A stretch of 64,000 bases of DNA from Baekduia soli (GTDB taxonomy: Bacteria > Actinomycetota > Thermoleophilia > Solirubrobacterales > Solirubrobacteraceae): the NCBI RefSeq assembly GCF_007970665.1, contig NZ_CP042430.1, positions 806,001-870,000 of the forward strand, written 5' to 3'. Within the stretch, counting starts at the first letter, position 1, and every line of letters begins with the position of its first letter. The translations under genes and the position numbers were made by a program. The notes under the pieces were generated by a model. The model searched no databases, was not told the DNA's origin, and was given only the letters and a program-made list of their open reading frames with translations. Below, piece after piece: positions 8,538-17,346 of this stretch.

Positions 8538-8962
8538 GGCGTCGCGGCCGCCACGGCGATGGCCTGCGCCGGCACCTCGGCGAGGCCTGCGGCGCTGACC
8601 AGCACCTCGAGGAGCACGAGGTTGACGACGAACGCGGCGACGCTGACGATCAGGAAGCGCACCGCCTGGCGCCCGGCGTGGCCCTCACCCGCGTCGAACG
8701 TCCAGTGCCGGTTCCACCAGAAGTTGTTCGTCACCGCGACGAGGAAGGCGGCGACGGCGGCCAGGCGGTAGTCGACGCCCAGCAGGTGCACGCAGACCGT
8801 GAACGTGAGGAGGTTGACCGCGTAGCCGCTGGCCCCGACCGCGGTGAAGCGCGCCAGCTGCCACCAGTTGTGCGCATGCCGCAGGCCGTCGCGGACGCGA
8901 TCGCGGCGGCTCGTCCTCACGCGGGCGGCGTCGGTCACGCGGGCCAGGGTACCCGGAGTCAC
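8495..8962 (-). CDS. GtrA family membrane protein
   Basis: 155 residues with four membrane segments. The family pattern is clear: RFTAVGASGYAVNLLTF near 38, NNFWWNRHWTF near 80, and a second half ending FIGNKLWTF. GtrA proteins are thought to flip polyprenyl-phosphate-linked sugars for wall or antigen glycosylation. The gene heads a cluster with two GT87-like membrane proteins, consistent with donor supply to extracytoplasmic transferases (inference). Confidence 0.88.
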   Translation of the reverse strand: MTPGTLARVTDAARVRTSRRDRVRDGLRHAHNWWQLARFTAVGASGYAVNLLTFTVCVHLLGVDYRLAAVAAFLVAVTNNFWWNRHWTFDAGEGHAGRQAVRFLIVSVAAFVVNLVLLEVLVSAAGLAEVPAQAIAVAAATPCNFIGNKLWTFDG

Positions 8963-9012
8963 CCGCCGGAGCGCCGGGGCTCCGGGGCGGGGGTGCCGCG
9001 GTCACGCGACGC

Positions 9013-10464
9013 TCAGTCCGCGCCGAAGTGCGCGCGGACCATCGGCGCGACGTCGGTGATCGACCACGCGCCCGGCCCGCGGCCCGGCGGGGGCTGCACG
9101 CCGCAGTAGGCCAGCGCCCCGAGCGAGTCCGACCGGTGCAGCGAGCCGTGGCTGCCGCCGCCGACGTGGTCGGCGCCGCCGAAGTCGGGGAACTCGTAGC
9201 CCGGCCCGGCCGAGAGCAGGACGTCGCCGGCCGTCGCGCAGGTCAGCGCCGCCCACACGCGGCGCAGGGCGTCGGGGTAGTCCGGGCTGTCGAACGTGCC
9301 GTCGCCCGTGGCGGCCGACAGCGCGCCGAGGTCGCCGTCGACGCTCCAGGCGTTGCCGCGCGCGTCGCGCAGGTCCCCGCCCGGGGCGAAGCGCAGCTCG
9401 CCGCGGCCCGGCGCGCGCACGACGCCGCGCCCGTCCTGCATCCAGGCCAGCACGTCGACGCCGGCCACGTCCTGCGCCGTGGCGACGATCCGAGGCACAG
9501 CCGCGGCGCGGTCGGTGTCGCCCAGCACGTAGATCATCGCCGCGCGCTGGTTGGGGCAGATCGCGATCTCGGCCTCCTCCACCGCGCTGGCGCCCGGGCC
9601 CACGACCGCCCAGTCCTCGAACGCCGGGCGCAGCTCGAGGCGGCGCTCCACCGCGGCGTGCGAGTGGTCGGCGCAGATGATCACCGCGTGGGTGTCCAGC
9701 AGCCGCTCGACTCCGCCGACGGCGTCGGCGACCCGCGCGAGCTGGCGGTCGGCCGCGGCGATCGACGTCGGCTGGGCGTGTGGGCCGTTCTTGTGCGACC
9801 ACGTGTCGTTGTCGGGCAGCGACAGCAGCAGGAAGTCGTACAGGTCACGTGCGGCCAGCCAGGACGCCACGCACCCCGAGTGCTGGTCGCGGATGCCCGG
9901 CAGGCCGAGCTGGCTGCGGCAGCCCGTCTCGCGGCTGGCGAAGATGTCGGCGTAGAACAGCTCCCGCGGGCCCATCACCGAGCGGCGGAACAGCGTCCCG
10001 GCCAGGCGCGTCAGCGCGGTCTCGCGCGAGATCTGGTGCTCGTGGCGGCCGCGGTAGACGAGGTAGGTCGTGCCGGCGGTGCGCACGCCGGCGTCGTCGA
10101 GCGACTCGTAGACCGTCGGCGTGTCCGGGTCGAGGTGGACGCCGTTGAGGTTGTACACCGTGTCGGTCAGCTGGCGGGCGATCCCGAGCTTGCGCGCCGC
10201 CTTGAACGACGAGCCGTACTCGACGTAGCGACCCTCCGCGCGCGACCACCAGTTCATCGCCGCGATGCGGTGGCGGTCCTGCAGCACGCCGGTGGCGATC
10301 GACGTCGCGCACACCGGCGTCACCGACGGGAACGCGGCGCACAGCTCGGGCACGAAGCTGCCGCGCTCCAGCACGGCCTCGATGACCGGCGCCTCACCGC
10401 GCTGCACCGCACGCTCCAGCATGGAGGGCTTGCAGCCGTCGATGACGGCCAGCAGGAGCTTCAT
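9013..10464 (-). CDS. Alkaline-phosphatase-superfamily phosphodiesterase/nucleotide pyrophosphatase
   Basis: 483 residues. The start MKLLLAVIDGCKPS supplies the first metal-binding Asp. FPSVTPVCATSIATG near 45 holds the probable nucleophile Thr, and HAVIICADHSHAAV near 260 is the metal-ligand DxSH pattern of the NPP/phosphopentomutase fold. Unlike secreted homologues it has no signal peptide, so it probably acts in the cytoplasm. Its ATG overlaps the stop of the DUF4126 gene (TGATG), implying coupling. Substrate unknown; phosphonoacetate hydrolase or nucleotide pyrophosphatase are alternatives. Confidence 0.82.
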   Translation of the reverse strand: MKLLLAVIDGCKPSMLERAVQRGEAPVIEAVLERGSFVPELCAAFPSVTPVCATSIATGVLQDRHRIAAMNWWSRAEGRYVEYGSSFKAARKLGIARQLTDTVYNLNGVHLDPDTPTVYESLDDAGVRTAGTTYLVYRGRHEHQISRETALTRLAGTLFRRSVMGPRELFYADIFASRETGCRSQLGLPGIRDQHSGCVASWLAARDLYDFLLLSLPDNDTWSHKNGPHAQPTSIAAADRQLARVADAVGGVERLLDTHAVIICADHSHAAVERRLELRPAFEDWAVVGPGASAVEEAEIAICPNQRAAMIYVLGDTDRAAAVPRIVATAQDVAGVDVLAWMQDGRGVVRAPGRGELRFAPGGDLRDARGNAWSVDGDLGALSAATGDGTFDSPDYPDALRRVWAALTCATAGDVLLSAGPGYEFPDFGGADHVGGGSHGSLHRSDSLGALAYCGVQPPPGRGPGAWSITDVAPMVRAHFGAD

Positions 10465-11051
10465 CACCGCAGGATGCGCAGGCCCGCGTACTTCTGGCCG
10501 GCGCGCCGGCGTCCGGTCACCAGCAGGGCCAGCAGGAACCCGATCGCCAGGATCGCCAGCGGCGGGAACAGGACGCTGGCCCCGGCGATCACGACGCCGG
10601 CGGCCTCGGCGTAGAACGGCAGCGCGGCGGCCGCCGCCGCGTCCCCGGCCGAGGTGAAGCGCGCGCGGACGCGCGCGAACAGCTGCCGGGAGACCGAGCT
10701 CGCCAGCAGGGCCAGCAGCGCGCCGAGGATCAGCCCGTACCACCAGGTGCCGTGGCGGTCGTCGATCGACGCGGCGCACAGCAGCGCCCCGAGGCCGATG
10801 CCCAGGCCGCTCAGCGCGGCCTCGCCGGGTCCGGACTCCAGGACCCTGCGCAGCAGGACGGAGGCGACGAGCGCCGCGGCGAGCGCGAGCAGCCACCACG
10901 GCGACTCCAGGAACGCGAACTGCGTGCCGTGGAAGTCCACGCCGAGGTTGCCGCTGGCCAGCGCGCCGGCGAGCAGTGCGGGCAGGAACGGCCTCAGGCC
11001 CACCGCCGAGGCGAGGCCCAGGCCCTGGAGGATGTCGAGAGCGAGCTTCAT
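10464..11051 (-). CDS. DUF4126 family membrane protein
   Basis: 195 residues, four to five hydrophobic segments. The N-terminal LQGLGLASAVGLRPFLPALLAGALA matches the DUF4126 signature, followed by a second membrane pair and a short basic C-terminus. Function is unknown in the family. It is coupled to the downstream phosphodiesterase gene by a TGATG overlap and is divergent from the aminotransferase gene across about 70 bp. Confidence 0.82.
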   Translation of the reverse strand: MKLALDILQGLGLASAVGLRPFLPALLAGALASGNLGVDFHGTQFAFLESPWWLLALAAALVASVLLRRVLESGPGEAALSGLGIGLGALLCAASIDDRHGTWWYGLILGALLALLASSVSRQLFARVRARFTSAGDAAAAAALPFYAEAAGVVIAGASVLFPPLAILAIGFLLALLVTGRRRAGQKYAGLRILR

Positions 11052-11119
11052 CGGTACCGTGCCCGGGGACCATGACAGACCGAAGGTCCGAAGGTCCCGA
11101 CGGCGAAGGGAACCACCGT

Positions 11120-12502
11120 ATGCCTCCGCCGCGCCGTGCCCAGCGCTCCGCCGCCCACGACCTGGAGCGCTACGCCGGGCTGTTCTCGGCGCGCACGCGC
11201 GAGATGAAGTCCTCGGCCATGCGCGACCTCATGGCCATCACCGAGCGCCCCGAGGTCATCTCGCTCGCCGGCGGCCTCCCCGACACGTCGACGTTCCCGG
11301 CCGAGAGCTTCGCGGCGATCATGGCCCGCGTCGCGGTCGACTCCTGCGCAGCCGCGCTGCAGTACGGACCGACCGAGGGCCTGGCGATCACCAAGGACGC
11401 GATCCGCCACGTCATGGCCGCCGAGGGCACGGAGGTCGACCCGGAGGACATCCTCGTCACCACGGGCGGCCAGCAGGTCATCGACCTCGTCTGCAAGACG
11501 CTGCTGGACCCCGGCGACGTCGTCGTGGCCGAGGCCCCGACCTACCCCGGCGCCGTTCCCGCGTTCTGCTCCTACCAGGCCGACGTGGTGCAGATCGAGA
11601 TGGACGCCGACGGCATGCCGATCGACGTCCTCGAGGAGACCCTGGACCGCCTGGAACGCGAGGGCCGCAAGCCCAAGTTCATCTACACGATCCCCAACTT
11701 CCAGAACCCGGGCGGCGTCACGATGTCGCTGCCGCGCCGCCGGCGGCTCGTCGAGGTCGCGGCCGAGCGCGAGATCCTCGTGCTCGAGGACAACCCCTAC
11801 GGCCTGCTGCGCTACGCCGGCGAGCCGCTGCCCACGCTGCTCTCGCTCGGCGGGGAGGGCTACACGATCTACCTCGGGACGTTCTCGAAGATCCTGTCGG
11901 CCGGGCTGCGCCTGGGCTGGGCCGTCGCGCCGGCGCCCGTGCTGTCCAAGATGAACCTGGGCAAGCAGGCGACCGACCTGTGCTCGTCCTCGCTGACCCA
12001 GCACTTCGTCAGCGCCTACTTCGCCGAGGGCCGCTGGGAGCCCTACCTCGAGTCGCTGCGCGAGCTCTACCGCGGCCGCCGCGACGTCATGCTCGACGCG
12101 CTGCGCGAGCACTTCCCCGCCGAGGCCACCTGGACGGAGCCCGACGGCGGCCTGTTCGTCTGGGTCACCCTGCCCCCGGAGGTCGACACGACCGACCTGC
12201 TGGCGCGGGCGCTGCAGCGCAACGTCGCGTTCGTCCCCGGCCGCGGCGCCTACCTCGACGGCCGCGGCGGCGCGTCGATGCGCCTGAACTTCTCCGGCGT
12301 CGGCGAGGCCCACATCCGCGAGGGCGTGCGCCGCATCGGCGAGGTCATCGGCGAGCAGCTCGAGCTCGTCCGCGCCGTCTCGGGTGCCCGCCCGGACCCG
12401 GCGCCGCAGGCCCCGGCCGCGCCGGACCCGGCGCTGGCCGACGTGCTGCACCTGCCGCGGCCCGCGCGCCCCGACGCGCGGCGCTCGGATGGTTCGCGGT
12501 GA
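11120..12502 (+). CDS. PLP-dependent aminotransferase, class I/II (2-aminoadipate/aromatic type)
   Basis: 460 residues from an ATG with GAAGGG eight bases upstream; an ATG at 11074 is an alternative. Fold-type I features are LQYGPTEGLAITK near 75, TTGGQQVIDLV near 113, DNPYGLLRY near 223, and the PLP lysine about 257 in GTFSKILSAGLRLGW. This resembles LysN/MocR-type aminotransferases acting on 2-aminoadipate, kynurenine or branched amino acids. It carries a proline/alanine-rich C-terminal tail of about 40 residues. Its TGA overlaps the GTG of the ligase gene (GTGA), so the pair is translationally coupled. Confidence 0.92.
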   Translation: MPPPRRAQRSAAHDLERYAGLFSARTREMKSSAMRDLMAITERPEVISLAGGLPDTSTFPAESFAAIMARVAVDSCAAALQYGPTEGLAITKDAIRHVMAAEGTEVDPEDILVTTGGQQVIDLVCKTLLDPGDVVVAEAPTYPGAVPAFCSYQADVVQIEMDADGMPIDVLEETLDRLEREGRKPKFIYTIPNFQNPGGVTMSLPRRRRLVEVAAEREILVLEDNPYGLLRYAGEPLPTLLSLGGEGYTIYLGTFSKILSAGLRLGWAVAPAPVLSKMNLGKQATDLCSSSLTQHFVSAYFAEGRWEPYLESLRELYRGRRDVMLDALREHFPAEATWTEPDGGLFVWVTLPPEVDTTDLLARALQRNVAFVPGRGAYLDGRGGASMRLNFSGVGEAHIREGVRRIGEVIGEQLELVRAVSGARPDPAPQAPAAPDPALADVLHLPRPARPDARRSDGSR

Positions 12503-13446
12503 GCGTCGTCGCAGTGCTCAAGGGCGGCCGCTCGCTCGAGCGCGAGGTCTCGCTGCGCTCGGGCGCGCGCGTCGAGGACGCGCTGAAGCGCCTCGGCCAC
12601 GACGTCCGCGGCATCGACGTCGACCACGACCTCGTCCGCACCCTGCGCGACCTGCGCCCCGACGTCTGCTTCCTCGCGCTGCACGGGCGCGACGGCGAGG
12701 ACGGGACCGTCCAGGAGCTGCTCGAGATCCTCGGGCTGCCCTACACGGGCTCGGGCGTCTCGGCGTGCATCCGCTGCTCGGACAAGGTGCTGGCCAAGCA
12801 TCACATGCTCGACGCCGGGCTGCCCACGCCCGACTTCGTCGCGTTCACCGAGACGGCGTTCAAGCAGCTCGGCGCGGCCGAGGCGCTCGGCGAGATCGAG
12901 GTGCGCCTGGGCTTCCCGATCGTCGTCAAGCCGGCCGACCAGGGCAGCGCTCTGGGCCTGCGGATCGCCCACGGCGTCGCCGACGTGCCGGCCGCCCTGG
13001 TCGCCGCGTTCTCCTACTCGGGCAAGGTGCTCCTCGAGCGCCACGTCGCCGGGCGCGACCTGGCCGTCTCCGTCCTCGACGGCGAGGCCCTGCCCGTGGT
13101 CGAGGCGGTGCCCGAGGGCGACGTCTACGACTTCGACGCCCGCTACGAGATCGGCCGCACCGCGTTCGTCTGCCCGGCCGACCTGCCCGTGGAGGTCACC
13201 ACGCGCGCGCAGGAGCTGGCGGTGGCCGTGCACGACCTGCTGGGCTGCCGCGACGTCTCGCGCGTCGACCTGCTGTGCGACGCGGACGGCGGGCTCCACG
13301 TCCTGGAGGTCAACGTCATCCCGGGGATGACGGACACGAGCCTGCTCCCGCAGGCGGCAGACGCGGCGGGCATCGGCTTCGACGAGCTCATCGAGCGCCT
13401 CGTGCGGCGGGCGCTCGAGCGCTCGGCGGCGGGCCGCCCGGCCTGA
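12499..13446 (+). CDS. ddl: D-alanine--D-alanine ligase (first of two paralogues)
   Basis: 315 residues from a GTG in the GTGA overlap with the aminotransferase. ATP-grasp motifs are GGRSLEREVSLRSG at the N-terminus, LHGRDGEDGTVQ near 60, CSDKVLAKHHML near 93, KPADQGSALGLR near 152, DFDARYEIG near 212 and LEVNVIPGMTDTSLLPQAA near 270. Ligases of this family join two D-alanines for peptidoglycan in the cytosol. A second, clearly different ligase is at 44717-45685. Coupling to an aminotransferase raises the possibility of a different D-amino-acid substrate (inference). Confidence 0.9.
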   Translation: MSVVAVLKGGRSLEREVSLRSGARVEDALKRLGHDVRGIDVDHDLVRTLRDLRPDVCFLALHGRDGEDGTVQELLEILGLPYTGSGVSACIRCSDKVLAKHHMLDAGLPTPDFVAFTETAFKQLGAAEALGEIEVRLGFPIVVKPADQGSALGLRIAHGVADVPAALVAAFSYSGKVLLERHVAGRDLAVSVLDGEALPVVEAVPEGDVYDFDARYEIGRTAFVCPADLPVEVTTRAQELAVAVHDLLGCRDVSRVDLLCDADGGLHVLEVNVIPGMTDTSLLPQAADAAGIGFDELIERLVRRALERSAAGRPA

Positions 13447-13470
13447 CGCGCGCGTCGCCGGCGGGCCGGG

Positions 13471-13959
13471 TCAACCCTCGCTGGCGAAGTCCTCCGGGGA
13501 CACCTCGTCGAGGAACTCCTTGAAGCGGTCCACGACCTCCTCGGTGTCCTCGACCTCGTGCTCGAACTCGATCGCGGACTCCGCGATGACCTCCTCGGCG
13601 GCGAAGATCGGCGCGCCGGAGCGCACGGCGATCGCCAGCGCATCGGAGGGGCGGGAGTCGATCTCGACGTCGCGGTCGCCGACATGCAGTGTGATCGTCG
13701 CGAAGAAGGTGTTGTCGCGCAGCTCGGTCACCGAGACCTGGGTGCACTTGACCTCGAGCTCGCCGAGCATGTCGCACAGCAGGTCATGGGTCATCGGCCG
13801 CGGCGTCGTGGCGCCCTGGAGCTTCATGAGGATCGCGGCAGCCTCTGGGTGCCCGATCCAGATCGGCAGGAACTTGTTGCTGTCGACGGTCTTCAGCAGC
13901 ACGATCGGCTGCTTGCCGACCATGTCGAAACTGACGCCGTAGATGACCATTTCCTGCAC
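13471..13959 (-). CDS. Bifunctional nuclease family protein (BFN/DUF151)
   Basis: 162 residues. The domain runs from about 5 to 130 with LKTVDSNKFLPIWIGHPEA, TRPMTHDLL-like RPMTHDLLCDML and the terminal DSRPSDALAIAVRSGAPIF, all family hallmarks. An acidic tail of about 35 residues (EFEHEVEDTEEVVDRF) follows. Plant homologues show RNase/DNase activity; the bacterial role is not established. The gene converges on the D-Ala-D-Ala ligase and is divergent from the PAS kinase. Confidence 0.9.
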   Translation of the reverse strand: MQEMVIYGVSFDMVGKQPIVLLKTVDSNKFLPIWIGHPEAAAILMKLQGATTPRPMTHDLLCDMLGELEVKCTQVSVTELRDNTFFATITLHVGDRDVEIDSRPSDALAIAVRSGAPIFAAEEVIAESAIEFEHEVEDTEEVVDRFKEFLDEVSPEDFASEG

Positions 13960-14064
13960 GAGAAGAGCTCCTCGGTGGGGTGCCGCCAGTATAGGCGCGG
14001 CCTGCGGGCCCTCCCGCGCCGCCCCGCCCCCTCACGGGCGGTGAGAGACTGTCGGGGTCCACCC

Positions 14065-15543
14065 ATGAGCGACCCTGGTCCAGCATCCGACACCCCAGCC
14101 TCCGCGGGCGTGTCCGAGGCGCTCGCCGCGCCGCTGTGGGCCGTGGCCGAGGCCGTGCAGGATGGGGTCGTCTGCAGTGACCTGCGGGGCACGATCACGC
14201 TGTGGATGGGCGGCGCGGAGACCCTGTTCGGCTGGAGCTCGCAGGAGATCCTCGGCCGCTCGCTGGCCGTGCTGGTCCCCGAACGCCTGCGCTCGGCCTA
14301 CCTGGCCGCGTTCGCGCACGCCGCCGAGGGCCGGCGCAGCGACCTCGTCGGCGCGGGCGTCATCGAGGTCGAGGGCCTGCGGCGCGACGGCACCGCCTTC
14401 CCGGCCGAGCTGACGCTGAGCCGCGGCTCGGCCCACGGGCAGCCGTTCCTCGTCGGGATCGTGCGCGACATCAGCAGCCGTCGCAGCGCCGAGGTCGAGC
14501 TGGCCCTGGCGCGCACGCGCTTCCGCAGCGCATTCGAGCACGCCGCCACCGGCATGACGATGACCTCGCCGGCCGGGCGCTTCCTGGCCGTCAACGCCGC
14601 GTTCTGCGCGCTCGTGGGCCGTACGCAGGACGACCTGAGCGAGCTCGCGTTCTCCGACATCACCCATCCGGCCGACCAGGAGGACGACCTGCACCACGTC
14701 ACGCGCATGGCCGCGGGCGAGGTCGACCACGTCCCCATCGCCAAGCGGTACCTGCGGCCGGGGGGCGAGGTCGTGTGGGTCGAGGGCAACGTCTCCCTCG
14801 TGCGCGACGAGCACGGCCGCCCGCAGCACTACCTGACCCAGGTCATCGACGTCAGCGAGCGGCGGCGGGCGGCCTCCGAGCTCGAGCGCTCCAACGCCGA
14901 GCTCGACCAGCTCGCCGCGGTGGCCGCGCATGACCTCAACGCACCGCTGCGGATCGTCGAGGGCTTCCTGCGGCTGCTGGAGGGGCGGGCCGGCGACGCG
15001 CTGGACGCCGACGCCCGGCGCTTCGTGTCCGAGGCGCTGGGCGGCGCCCGGCGGATGCGCGACCTCATCGAGGCCCTGTTGGGGTACGCCCGCGTCGGCG
15101 GCGACGCGGTGCGCCGTGAGGCGGTCGAGCTGGGGCGCGTGGCGGCGGAGGCCGAGGGCGCGCTGGCCGGCGCGATCCGCGGACGGGGCGTGCGCGTGCG
15201 CGTCGACGCGCTGCCCACGGTGCGGGGCGACCCGGCGCTGCTGCGCCAGGTGCTGCAGAACCTGCTCGGCAACGCGGTGATCCACGCCGACGCCGTGGAC
15301 CCGGTCGTGACGGTGTCGGCGCGCGGGACCCCGGAGGCGTGGGAGATCGCCGTGGCCGACAACGGCCCAGGGGTGCCGGACGACCTGCGCGCCACGGCGT
15401 TCGACCTCTTCGCCCGCGGGGAGGGCGGCGGCACGGGGCTCGGGCTGGCGATCTGCCGCCGCGCGGTGGAGCGCCACGGCGGACACATCTGGATCGCGGA
15501 GGGCACCCGCGGCGCGGACCTGCGCTTCACGCTGCCGCGGTGA
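14065..15543 (+). CDS. PAS-domain sensor histidine kinase
   Basis: 492 residues, soluble. Two PAS/PAC modules lie at about 20-135 and 145-265 (second with FRSAFEHAATGM), followed by a coiled linker, HisKA with the phospho-acceptor His about 288 in VAAHDLNAPLR, and HATPase_c with N-box LLGNAVIHAD near 405, G1 DNGPGVP near 432 and G2 GTGLGLAICRR near 455. It lacks membrane segments and a fused receiver, so it should sense a cytoplasmic signal and act on an unlinked regulator. No response regulator gene is adjacent. The ATG at 14065 was chosen over longer in-frame starts that cross the divergent gene. Confidence 0.9.
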   Translation: MSDPGPASDTPASAGVSEALAAPLWAVAEAVQDGVVCSDLRGTITLWMGGAETLFGWSSQEILGRSLAVLVPERLRSAYLAAFAHAAEGRRSDLVGAGVIEVEGLRRDGTAFPAELTLSRGSAHGQPFLVGIVRDISSRRSAEVELALARTRFRSAFEHAATGMTMTSPAGRFLAVNAAFCALVGRTQDDLSELAFSDITHPADQEDDLHHVTRMAAGEVDHVPIAKRYLRPGGEVVWVEGNVSLVRDEHGRPQHYLTQVIDVSERRRAASELERSNAELDQLAAVAAHDLNAPLRIVEGFLRLLEGRAGDALDADARRFVSEALGGARRMRDLIEALLGYARVGGDAVRREAVELGRVAAEAEGALAGAIRGRGVRVRVDALPTVRGDPALLRQVLQNLLGNAVIHADAVDPVVTVSARGTPEAWEIAVADNGPGVPDDLRATAFDLFARGEGGGTGLGLAICRRAVERHGGHIWIAEGTRGADLRFTLPR

Positions 15544-15544
15544 G

Positions 15545-15618
<74 letters not shown>

Positions 15619-15644
15619 GCAACGGGCGGGAAGTGTAGCGCGGC

Positions 15645-16502
15645 TCAGCCGGAGCGGCCGACTCGCCCGGCGAGCTCGAGGGCCTCGTCCAGCGAGTCCA
15701 CCGCAAGCTCGATCCGGTACCCGGTGCCGCGGGGCCGGACCCGGACCTCGGTGCCCAGCGCTCCGCCCAGGGCCTCGGCGATCTCGGAGGCCGCAGCGGC
15801 CTGGTCCGGGTGCACGGCGGAGCGGTGCCGGCCCGGACCGCCGCCCCGGGCCTCGGCGTTGGCCTCTCGCGCGCGGGCCTCCGTGACGCGCACGGACCAG
15901 CCGCCCTCGGCGGCGGCGCGGCCGAGCCGGCGCCGGTCGGCGTGGTCCTCGGCGAGCAGGAGGGCGCGCCCGTGCCCCTCCGACAGCTCACGCGCCTCGA
16001 GCAGGGCCAGGACCTCGTCGGGCAGGTCCAGGATCCGCAGCAGGTTGGAGATCGCCACGCGGCTGCGGCCGACGCGCTTGCCGACGGCCTGGCGTGTGAG
16101 CCCCAGCTCCTCGACGAGCGCGGCGACGGCGCGGGCCTCCTCGACCGGGTTGAGGTCCTCGCGCGCCATGTTCTCGACGAGCGCCGCCTCGAGGGACGCT
16201 GCGTCGTCGCGATCCTGGATGAGGGCCGGGATCCGCTCGAGACCGGCGAGCTTGGCGGCCCGCCAGCGGCGCTCCCCGGCGACGATCTCGAAGGTCCCGC
16301 CGGGCCGCGGGCGAGCCAGGACGGGCTGGAGCACCCCGCGGTCGGCCACGGAGGCCGAGAGGGCCTGCAGCGACTCCTCGTCGAAGCTGCGCCGCGGCTG
16401 GCCGGCGTTGGGGCGCAGGAGCTCGACGGCGACCTCGCGCAGCTCCGGACCGCCGCCCTCGGGAGCCGAGACGCTGAGGATCGCGGCCAGGCCGCGACCC
16501 AT
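15645..16502 (-). CDS. parB: Chromosome-partitioning protein ParB
   Basis: 285 residues starting MGRGLAAILS, the usual ParB N-terminus. The CTPase/ParB-N domain has IVAGERRWRAAKLAG near 85 and LVENMAREDLNPVEEA near 120; the helix-turn-helix is LTRQAVGKRVGRSRVAISNLLRI near 147; a dimerisation domain lies at the C-terminus. It binds parS, loads as a CTP-dependent clamp and works with ParA, encoded seven bases upstream. Four parS-like sites occur 2-3.5 kb away at 18543-20017. Confidence 0.96.
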   Translation of the reverse strand: MGRGLAAILSVSAPEGGGPELREVAVELLRPNAGQPRRSFDEESLQALSASVADRGVLQPVLARPRPGGTFEIVAGERRWRAAKLAGLERIPALIQDRDDAASLEAALVENMAREDLNPVEEARAVAALVEELGLTRQAVGKRVGRSRVAISNLLRILDLPDEVLALLEARELSEGHGRALLLAEDHADRRRLGRAAAEGGWSVRVTEARAREANAEARGGGPGRHRSAVHPDQAAAASEIAEALGGALGTEVRVRPRGTGYRIELAVDSLDEALELAGRVGRSG

Positions 16503-16509
16503 TCCCCGG

Positions 16510-17268
16510 TCAGCCACGGGCCGCGACCTCCTTGGCCAGCTCGAAGTAGGCGTCGGCGCCCGCGCAGTGCGGGTCGTGGTGGATGACGGGCCGCCCGTAG
16601 CTCGGCGCCTCCCCGATGCGGACGTTGCGCGGGATGACCGTGTCGAAGACCAGGTCCGGGAAGTGCTCACGCACCTCGCGCTCGACGTCGCGGCCCAGGC
16701 GCGTGCGCCCGTCGTGCATCGTGAGCAGCATCCCGGCGACCGACAGCCGCGGGTTGAGCTCGCGCTGGACGAGCGCCAGGGTGTCGAGCAGGCCGGCCAG
16801 GCCCTCCAGGGCGAAGTACTCCGTCTGGACGGGGACGATGACGCGGTCGGCCGCGACCAGCGCGTTGACGGTCAGCGGTCCGAGCGACGGCGGGCAGTCC
16901 AGCAGCGTGAAGGCGAACCGGTCGCGGATCGGCGCCAGCGCGTCGCGCAGGCGGTTCTCCGAGCCCGGCTGGCGCGGCAGCTCGACGTTGGCGCCGGCGA
17001 GGTCCGGCGAGGCCGGCAGCACCGTGAGGTTCTCGATGGACGTCGGGACGAGCGCCTCCTCGGCGCGGGCGTCGCCCGAGAGGACGTCGTAGATGTTGGG
17101 CTCGGCGTCCTTGGGGAGCCCGAGCCCGACGGTGGCGTTGGCCTGCGGATCGATGTCGACCAGCAGGGTGCTATAGCCCGCCTCGGCGATGCAGGCCGCG
17201 ACGTTGACGGCGGTGGTCGTCTTGCCCACCCCGCCCTTCTGGTTCGCGATCGCGTACACCGTGCCCAT
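16510..17268 (-). CDS. parA: Chromosome-partitioning ATPase ParA/Soj
   Basis: 252 residues. The deviant Walker A KGGVGKTT is at about 11, DIDPQANATVGLG near 40 and LLDCPPSLGPLTVNAL near 122. The short N-terminus is typical of chromosomal Soj-type ParA. It forms ATP-dependent DNA-bound dimers that move ParB-parS complexes. The order parB-parA-rsmG on the minus strand is the conserved origin arrangement. A perfect 18-bp palindrome lies 43 bases upstream of the ATG. Confidence 0.96.
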   Translation of the reverse strand: MGTVYAIANQKGGVGKTTTAVNVAACIAEAGYSTLLVDIDPQANATVGLGLPKDAEPNIYDVLSGDARAEEALVPTSIENLTVLPASPDLAGANVELPRQPGSENRLRDALAPIRDRFAFTLLDCPPSLGPLTVNALVAADRVIVPVQTEYFALEGLAGLLDTLALVQRELNPRLSVAGMLLTMHDGRTRLGRDVEREVREHFPDLVFDTVIPRNVRIGEAPSYGRPVIHHDPHCAGADAYFELAKEVAARG

Positions 17269-17310
17269 TCCCCGCCCACGGTAGCGGCGGCGGCGGTCGG
17301 ACGCGCGGTG

Positions 17311-17328
17311 TCGTTCGGGCCCGAACGA
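17311..17328. promoter_or_regulatory. 18-bp perfect palindrome upstream of parA
   Basis: TCGTTCGGGCCCGAACGA reads the same on both strands and lies between rsmG and parA. A related CGTTC-N7-GAACG repeat occurs 65 bases away at 17396-17412 inside the end of rsmG. Either a repressor operator or an RNA stem between the two genes is possible; no U-tract follows, so a terminator is less likely. Confidence 0.5.
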
Positions 17329-17346
17329 TCATCCTGGCCCTCGACC

